The notes beneath the pieces were generated by a model. The model did no database searches, was not told the origin of the DNA, and saw only the letters and a list, made by a program, of their open reading frames with translations. From CAZDHT01 sp964505325 (lineage in GTDB: Bacteria; Planctomycetota; PUPC01): 31,139 nt of DNA. Positions within the stretch are counted from its first letter, which is position 1; every line of letters begins with the position of its first letter. This document shows, in pieces, positions 26,545 through 31,139 of this stretch. The stretch lies in the NCBI GenBank assembly GCA_964505325.1, contig CAZDHT010000031.1, positions 1 through 31,139 on the forward strand. The letters run 5' to 3'. The position numbers and the translations under genes are program-made.

Positions 26545-27659
26545 ATTCCCTCGGCTTTGAACTCGACGGTGGCTCCCCTCGCCTTCCGGATGACGTAGCC
26601 TTTTCCGCCCCGGGCGTCGACGCCGGCTGCCGCGTCGGCCTGATGGCCCGGAGCGTAGGCGATCATTGCGCCGCCGCCCCCGCTGCCGCAGAGCTTGCCC
26701 CCCAGCGCTCCGGCCTCCTTGCAGCCCTGGATCAAGTTCTCCAGCTTGGGCGTCGATATGCCGAGCCGGTCGCGCAGTTGCGCGTGGTGCTGGTCGAGCA
26801 TCTCGCCGAATCGCCGGTCGTCCATGTCGCCGCTCTCGAGCATGCGGCGGGCTTCCTGGCACAGGTCGCGGTTGATCACGTTGGCCCGGAGCTTCTCGGC
26901 CATCTCGTGCGGCAGGTCCGGGAGTTCCGCCAGGATGCGCTCGGTCGGCGTTGTCTTCAGCGAGAACTCGGGAATCCGGTTCTTCAGCTCCGTCATGCCG
27001 GCTTCCACCGCCTGGCGCGAGGCACGCAGCGTGCCCTTCGTGTCCTTGTTCTCCAGGCTGTTGCCAAGGACGAAGCCTTCGATGTCACAGTCGATGGGAG
27101 TGAGCTCGACCTCGACGGGCGTGAGGCAGTCGATGTACAACAGGCCGCCGAGCGACGTGGTATAGTGATCCATCGTGCCGCCGGGCTCGTTGAACTCGAG
27201 CACCTCCGTCTGGTGTGCGATCCGGGCGACCTCTGCGGGGTCGTCGGCCGTGGGGTCGCCGGCGAGTGCGAGCAACATCTTCGTCCAGCCGACGCACATC
27301 GCCGAAGAACTCGACACCCCCGCGTTCACAGGGATGGCGCTGGTGAAGAGGAAGTCGTAGCCCTGGTTGAACTCGAGGCCGCGCCGCTTGAGGACGTTGA
27401 CGGCCGCCGGCAGGTAATCGCGCTGGTGCCGGTATTCGAGCGTGCTCGACGGCGCCAGCTCATCCACCTCGGGCAGGTCGGGCATGTGGATGACGAACTT
27501 GTTGTCATCGCGCGGCCACGCCTTCATCGTGAAGTACAGGTCGATGGCCATGGCGATCACGCTGAGCCCGAGGAAGTCCTGGTGTTCGCCGTGGATGCAG
27601 ATCCGCGCGGGCACGGAGACCCGGATGCACTCGCCTTCGCGATTCACTATGTCTTCCAC
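26541..27659 (-). CDS. GHMP-family sugar kinase (galactokinase-like)
   Basis: A 372-residue small-molecule kinase. Motif 1 is PARICIHGEHQDFLG (residues 17-31), close to the galactokinase signature with GEH. Motif 2 is PVNAGVSSSSAM (110-121), the phosphate loop. GGTMDHYTTS carries the likely catalytic base D164. Motif 3 is GGKLCGSGGGGAM (320-332). Galactokinase-type members phosphorylate sugars at C1, which fits the coupled nucleotidyltransferase gene downstream, so kinase and transferase probably make an NDP-sugar from a free sugar. The sugar is not identified. The start is GTG 27657-27659, with GAGG 5-6 bases upstream. A promoter lies directly before it, so this is the first gene of its operon. 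Confidence 0.88.
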   Translation of the reverse strand: MEDIVNREGECIRVSVPARICIHGEHQDFLGLSVIAMAIDLYFTMKAWPRDDNKFVIHMPDLPEVDELAPSSTLEYRHQRDYLPAAVNVLKRRGLEFNQGYDFLFTSAIPVNAGVSSSSAMCVGWTKMLLALAGDPTADDPAEVARIAHQTEVLEFNEPGGTMDHYTTSLGGLLYIDCLTPVEVELTPIDCDIEGFVLGNSLENKDTKGTLRASRQAVEAGMTELKNRIPEFSLKTTPTERILAELPDLPHEMAEKLRANVINRDLCQEARRMLESGDMDDRRFGEMLDQHHAQLRDRLGISTPKLENLIQGCKEAGALGGKLCGSGGGGAMIAYAPGHQADAAAGVDARGGKGYVIRKARGATVEFKAEGI

Positions 27660-27695
27660 GTGTACCTCGTCATAAACGGGGGCTGCAGGTCGCGG

Positions 27696-27724
27696 AGTGT
27701 ATCAGGTGGCCCGGCGCCCGTCAA
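27696..27724 (-). promoter_or_regulatory. Sigma-70 promoter of the sugar kinase operon
   Basis: On the minus strand, TTGACG (27719-27724), a 17-base spacer and TACACT (27696-27701). Transcription would start near 27689, 30 bases before the GTG start. It makes the kinase operon independent of the upstream sigma-factor gene. Confidence 0.7.
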
Positions 27725-27781
27725 GGTTCGACCGGGGCGGCTCCACGGCGGCTGACAGGGGCTGGGTTACTGGTATTGACG

Positions 27782-28540
27782 CTAGGCCGCGCCGACCGCC
27801 TCCATTCGTTTGCGGAGGGTGGTCAGAGCGCCGGTATGAATTTGTGAAATCCGAGACCGCGACACGCGCATTTCCTTCGCGAGGTCTTTCTGCTGCCGGC
27901 TCTTGAAGTAGTATTCGATGATGAGGCCTCGCTGAGGCTCGGGAAGCTCTTCCAGGATCGCACGTACCCTTTCGCACTGCTCGGACAGTTCGGCCTCTTC
28001 CAGCGGCGTCCGGCAGTGTCGGCCCGTGATGAGTTGTGATATGGGCGGCTGCTCGGGGTCTCCTTCGGCCGCCCCGTGGTCGAGAGGCACGAACGAAGTT
28101 GGCCGGATGGTGGCCATCAGTTGGCCGAGCCGTCGTCGCGACACCTTCATCCGCCTGGCCACTTGTCCCAGGCCGCGTGGTTGGCGGTCACCTGAGCCTT
28201 CCTGCATGGCCGCCCGGAGTTCCGCCGCCCGCTGCCGCGCCGTCCGCGGCACCCAGTCGTGCTTGCGGAGCTCGTCGAGAATGGCGCCGCGAACTCTGGG
28301 CACGGCAAACGTGCTGAACTCGATGCCGCGCGAGGTATCAAACGCGTGCACGGCGGATATCAGCCCGAGTATGCCGATGGCGACCAGGTCTTCCCCGTCC
28401 ATGATGCACGGAGGCCTGACGGACATCCGCGTGACCACGTAGTGTACGAGTGGGACGTACTCCCGGATCAACTCGGCCCTGGCTTTCCTGTCCCCGTGAA
28501 CCCTATACCGTTCCCATCGGTCACGATGTCGGATGGCCAT
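27782..28540 (-). CDS. FliA/WhiG-type alternative sigma factor
   Basis: A 252-residue group 3 sigma factor. Region 2 lies at about 22-92 and carries LVHYVVTRM, EDLVAIGILGLISAVHAFD, FSTFAVPRVRGAILDELRKH and the FliA/WhiG-typical DWVPRTARQRA. Region 3 is at about 118-170. Region 4 with its helix-turn-helix is at about 195-245 (LPEPQRGLIIEYYF; QKDLAKEMRVSRSRISQIH). Regions 1.1 and 1.2 are absent. The start at ATG 28540 is preferred over the longer frame to 28684 because GGAGGAGGG stands just before it. Such factors direct flagellar, sporulation or development genes. No flagellar or anti-sigma gene is in the window, so the regulon is unknown. Confidence 0.92.
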   Translation of the reverse strand: MAIRHRDRWERYRVHGDRKARAELIREYVPLVHYVVTRMSVRPPCIMDGEDLVAIGILGLISAVHAFDTSRGIEFSTFAVPRVRGAILDELRKHDWVPRTARQRAAELRAAMQEGSGDRQPRGLGQVARRMKVSRRRLGQLMATIRPTSFVPLDHGAAEGDPEQPPISQLITGRHCRTPLEEAELSEQCERVRAILEELPEPQRGLIIEYYFKSRQQKDLAKEMRVSRSRISQIHTGALTTLRKRMEAVGAA

Positions 28541-29106
28541 CGGTCCCTCCTCCGTCCTGCCACCGGCCGTTGTCCCCTCTGACATTCGTCCAAACGCAAC
28601 CCGCGTGCCGGGCGGCGGGCGAATGTGACCGACACTGGGGCGCGGCCGGCCGGCGGGGATTAAGGCGCGCTTGCTGCAGGGCACGGCGCGCGAATGTGCA
28701 CCGTCGCATGTCGTTCGTCACAGGGAAGATGCGAGCGGCGGGAACTAGACACCGCGGGAGGGTTGCCCATCGCGGCCCGTCGCCAAGCCTCGAAGAAAAC
28801 TCGGTTGATGTGGCGATGGGGCCATCGAGCGGGGCCTCGGGACCCGTCGCGCCTTCTTCAAGTCCTGTAGATTTCGTTCGGACTGCTAAGAGAGTGCTCC
28901 GCCGGTTGTGTGCAAATCACGGCCTTGCGGAGACTTTGGCCGTTTTTCGGCGGGCTGTGGAGTCCTACACGAATTGTAGACAAGACCCAGTGGGACGTTG
29001 GAAATGACCCGCTAACGAACGCCGCCGAGCACGACAGAAACGCCAGACTCTCGCAAGGCTCTGTTTTCGGATTCGTAACACGTCAGCCAAGTGAAGAGAC
29101 GATGTG

Positions 29107-29196
29107 GCAAAAGGTGTCAGGACCCTTTTTCGGGCGACACGGTACGATCTGGTCCTCAGTAGTTATGCTCCGAAAAAGGGTCCTGACACCTTTTGC
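29107..29196. repeat. 27-base perfect inverted repeat, REP/RAYT- or MITE-like
   Basis: The arms 29107-29133 and 29170-29196 are perfectly complementary over 27 bases around a 36-base centre. The left arm contains AAAAGGTGTCAGGACCC and a T-tract, the right arm its complement. Similar AAAGG-GTCAGGA sequences are, from memory, common next to REP-associated (Y1-type) transposase genes, but no transposase is present here. Confidence 0.8.
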
Positions 29197-29243
29197 ACCC
29201 GGCTGCCTCCGGTGGCGCCGGTCGGGCGAGTCAGGCGGGGTCA

Positions 29244-29275
29244 ATGTGTTCGTCTAAACGTCCAGACGAACACAT
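29244..29275. repeat. 12-base perfect inverted repeat
   Basis: ATGTGTTCGTCT (29244-29255) and AGACGAACACAT (29264-29275) around an 8-base centre. Flanking GGGG and CCCC could extend the stem past a 3-base bulge. Confidence 0.7.
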
Positions 29276-29315
29276 CCCCGAAGTTGTACAACAGGATGCA
29301 TGGCGGCGTTTCAGG

Positions 29316-29349
29316 GAGGTGTCCGCCTGTCCGGACAGGCGGACACCTC
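29316..29349. repeat. 34-base perfect palindrome without spacer
   Basis: The half-sites 29316-29332 and 29333-29349 (half-site GAGGTGTCCGCCTGTCC) are exact complements with no loop. It lies 169 bases upstream of the ktrB promoter. It could be a protein-binding site or part of a dispersed palindromic repeat. Confidence 0.8.
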
Positions 29350-29517
29350 GCCCGCGCGGTGCCGCCCGATCCGGGCTCCCGGCTGCGTCTGGCGGGGTGG
29401 TTGCGGGAGCCCAGACGCGAACGCCAGCGGCCATCGGTGCACGGCGGGGGTGAGCGAGACAGAGCGCCCTGCGTCTTCCGGAAGACTGCGTGAATCACAT
29501 CCTGCGGCGAGCACCCG

Positions 29518-29547
29518 TTGAAGCGCGGCGCGGCAAAATGCTATAAT
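29518..29547 (+). promoter_or_regulatory. Sigma-70 promoter of ktrB, extended -10
   Basis: TTGAAG (29518-29523), an 18-base spacer and TATAAT (29542-29547), preceded by TG one base before the hexamer, so an extended -10. Transcription would start near 29554. Confidence 0.65.
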
Positions 29548-29616
29548 CTCCGGCGTGAGGAGCCGCGGTGCTGGTCGCCGCGCGGCCCCGTGGTCGGCAC
29601 CGGGAGGTGATGGTGC

Positions 29617-29626
29617 NNNNNNNNNN
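29617..29626. other. Assembly gap (ten Ns)
   Basis: Ten Ns lie between a GGAGG ribosome-binding site (29603-29607) and the first readable ktrB codons. The gap length may be arbitrary, so the ktrB start codon and its spacing cannot be read. Confidence 0.95.
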
Positions 29627-29640
29627 TGCTCAGTCGTGTC

Positions 29641-31014
29641 TTGAAGTCGTGGCTCGACGCGCTCACCCCCATCCATCTTCTCGCGCTCTGCTTCATCGTC
29701 GCCATCCTGTTCGGCACGGTTCTTCTCCTGCTGCCCTTCGCCACCACCAGCCCCATCGGTTTGGTGGACGCTCTGTTCACGGCGACCTCCGCCGTCTGCG
29801 TGACCGGGCTCATCGTGGTGGACACCGGCGCACAGTTCACCGGATTTGGACAGGTGGTCATCCTGGCGCTCATCCAGTTCGGCGGCTTGGGGATCATGAC
29901 CGCATCGACCGTCCTGCTGCTGGCGCTGGGCCAGCGGGTGTCGCTCCGGAACCTGAACCTGCTGCGCGATGAATACACCGTGACGGGCCTCGGCTCGACG
30001 CGGAGGCTGCTCGTCACCATCGCGGCGTTCACCTTCGTGGCCGAGGCCATCGGCGCCGTCGTTCTGAGCAACCGGTTCAGCGCGGACATGCCCACCGGCC
30101 GGGCCATCTGGCACGGGGTATTCCATTCGATCTCCGCGTTCTGCAACGCCGGGTTCTCCCTGTTCTCGACCAGCTTCATCAAGTACCGCGGCGACGTGAC
30201 CATCAACCTGGCGATGCCGCTGTTGATCGTGTTCGGCGGGCTTGGGTTCCCCGCGCTCATCGGGGTCCTTCACAAGATCAGCGCGCGGATCGAGGGCGTC
30301 CGCGTCAAACTCAGCCTGCATGCGAAGATCGTGTTCGCCGCCACAGTGGCGCTGCTGGCGGCCGGCACGCTGGCGTTCCTCGTGCTCGAGGGGCCCGGCG
30401 AAGAGCTGGCGCGGAAGGCGTTCTCGGAGAAGCTCGCCGCGTCGTGGTTCCAATCGGTCACGACGCGGACGGCGGGCTTCAACACGATCGACTTCGGTGA
30501 TGCCTCGGAGCCGACGCTGCTGCTGACCATTGTGCTGATGGTGATCGGCGGCTCGCCGGGCTCGACCGCCGGCGGCATCAAGACTACCACGTTCGTGGTC
30601 ATCCTGCTGGTGGTGGTGGCGCGGCTGCGCGGGCACGAGCGGGTCGAGGTCGGAAAGCGCACCATCCCGGCGGCGGTCATCACCAAGGCGCTGGTGGTGG
30701 CGCTCTTGGGCATTGCGTTGATCGTCGGCGCCACGCTGTTCCTGCTGATCACCGACGGGAGCGGCGGGCGGCTCGTGGAGGGCCACGGCAACTTCGTCAG
30801 CCTGTTGTTCGAGGTCGTCTCGGCCTTTGGCACGGTGGGGCTGAGCGTACTGGACACGGCGACGACCGGCGCCTTGACATGGACGGGCAAGCTGGTCATC
30901 ATATGTGTGATGTACCTCGGTCGGCTGGGCCCGCTGGCGCTGGCTCAGATGGTCCTGACGAAGGACAAGCCCCTGAGCTACAGGTACCCCGAGGAGTACC
31001 TGCTGGTGGGATGA
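29641..31014 (+). CDS. ktrB: Potassium uptake channel subunit KtrB/TrkH family
   Basis: A membrane protein of at least 457 residues that carries K+ (often with Na+ dependence) across the inner membrane. Four pore-loop repeats are visible: TSAVCVTGL (G56), SAFCNAGF (G171), TTRTAGFNT (G279) and SAFGTVGLS (G400). The gating loop GGSPGSTAGGIKTTT sits in the third repeat. The size and short N-terminus fit KtrB better than the longer TrkH. TTG 29641 is only the first complete start codon after the gap. The frame runs back to an NTG at 29626-29628, and the true start is probably at or inside the N gap. A KtrA-like gene follows 13 bases after the stop. Confidence 0.9.
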   Translation: MKSWLDALTPIHLLALCFIVAILFGTVLLLLPFATTSPIGLVDALFTATSAVCVTGLIVVDTGAQFTGFGQVVILALIQFGGLGIMTASTVLLLALGQRVSLRNLNLLRDEYTVTGLGSTRRLLVTIAAFTFVAEAIGAVVLSNRFSADMPTGRAIWHGVFHSISAFCNAGFSLFSTSFIKYRGDVTINLAMPLLIVFGGLGFPALIGVLHKISARIEGVRVKLSLHAKIVFAATVALLAAGTLAFLVLEGPGEELARKAFSEKLAASWFQSVTTRTAGFNTIDFGDASEPTLLLTIVLMVIGGSPGSTAGGIKTTTFVVILLVVVARLRGHERVEVGKRTIPAAVITKALVVALLGIALIVGATLFLLITDGSGGRLVEGHGNFVSLLFEVVSAFGTVGLSVLDTATTGALTWTGKLVIICVMYLGRLGPLALAQMVLTKDKPLSYRYPEEYLLVG

Positions 31015-31027
31015 AAGGGGGTCGGTG

Positions 31028-31139
31028 GTGAAACAGTTCGCGGAGTTGGGGCTCGGGCAGTTCGGGTGGGCGGTCACCGAAGAGCTGCTGCGAGAGGGCT
31101 GCGAGGTCCTGGTCATCGACTGCGACTCCGACCGGATCA
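31028..31139 (+). CDS. KtrA/TrkA-type potassium channel regulatory subunit, N-terminal fragment
   Basis: Starts at GTG 31028-31030 after a GGGGG tract and runs off the right edge, giving 37 residues. The Rossmann pattern GLGQFG followed by EVLVIDCD is the nucleotide-binding start of RCK/KTN domains, which gate KtrB or TrkH in response to ATP/ADP or NAD(H). KtrA usually has about 220 residues, but the rest lies outside the window. Confidence 0.85.
   Translation, partial: MKQFAELGLGQFGWAVTEELLREGCEVLVIDCDSDRI

Larger units (their letters stand above)
28541..29541. other. Intergenic region with palindromes, no convincing gene
   Basis: About 1 kb between the divergent sigma-factor and ktrB genes. 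The short frames here lack ribosome-binding sites or family resemblance. The left half (28541-29100) shows no clear signal apart from the ribosome-binding site of the sigma gene. The right half holds three perfect inverted repeats (29107-29196, 29244-29275, 29316-29349) and the ktrB promoter. No tRNA or transposase gene was seen. Confidence 0.6.

Noticed and set aside
26542..26862. N-terminal extension of the nucleotidyltransferase
   Set aside because: The extra residues lie inside the sugar kinase gene in another frame, while the family motif begins exactly at the ATG at 26544.
28610..28700. Two copies of GCGAATGTG upstream of the sigma-factor gene
   Set aside because: The shared stretch is short, has no symmetry and no clear spacing to a promoter, so it may be chance.
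29107..29349. Insertion sequence with terminal inverted repeats
   Set aside because: The DNA between and beside the repeats is too short to code for a transposase and none is recognisable nearby.

Overview
This is a GC-rich bacterial window with tightly packed genes. A run of ten Ns at 29617-29626 shows that it comes from a scaffolded draft assembly, probably a metagenome-assembled genome. The gene content points to the PVC group, most likely Planctomycetota, by inference and not by any marker search. The clues are STN-module lipoproteins, very large envelope proteins with secretin-like and TPR parts, a FliA/WhiG-type sigma factor with no flagellar genes nearby, indirect tRNA amidation by GatCAB, and sugar and glycan enzymes. 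Clear sigma-70 type promoters (TTGACA-N17-TATACT, TTGACA-N17-TATTAT, TTGACG-N17-TACACT) stand upstream of several transcription units.

Layout. (1) 2-256: the 3' end of a plus-strand gene resembling alkaline-phosphatase-superfamily phosphodiesterases. (2) 263-8544, minus: a housekeeping operon read dnaG - rpoD - C4 zinc-ribbon coiled-coil protein - gatC - gatA - LolA-like lipoprotein - gatB, with 1-4 base overlaps at several junctions and one good promoter at 8732-8760. (3) 8937-20455, minus: a zinc alcohol dehydrogenase, an NtrC-type sigma-54 response regulator, a roughly 1450-residue exported mosaic protein, two lipoproteins made of three and four STN modules, and an exported protein paralogous to the N-terminal part of the giant protein. 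This cluster is the most unusual part of the window. (4) 20456-21757: a 1.3 kb stretch without genes, rich in hairpins and inverted repeats. (5) 21820-24276, plus: a GH2 beta-mannosidase. It overlaps tail to tail with a minus-strand operon at 24233-27659 (GHMP sugar kinase - GlmU-like sugar-1-phosphate nucleotidyltransferase - lysine 2,3-aminomutase-like radical SAM protein). (6) 27782-28540, minus: a FliA/WhiG-like sigma factor. (7) 28541-29541: about 1 kb without genes but with three perfect inverted repeats. (8) 29641-31139, plus: a KtrB/TrkH potassium channel subunit and the start of its KtrA/TrkA regulatory partner.

How the genes work together. Block 2 couples replication priming, housekeeping transcription and Glu-tRNA(Gln)/Asp-tRNA(Asn) amidation. 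Block 3 looks like an envelope assembly that has grown by local duplication: seven STN modules in two lipoproteins and two copies of a beta-rich exodomain, next to a sigma-54 activator that may control it. STN modules normally sit in front of a secretin or TonB-receptor pore, and no pore domain is visible here. In block 5, a kinase that phosphorylates a sugar at C1 and a nucleotidyltransferase that would activate the product form a plausible NDP-sugar salvage pair. I see no rRNA, tRNA, CRISPR array or transposase gene.
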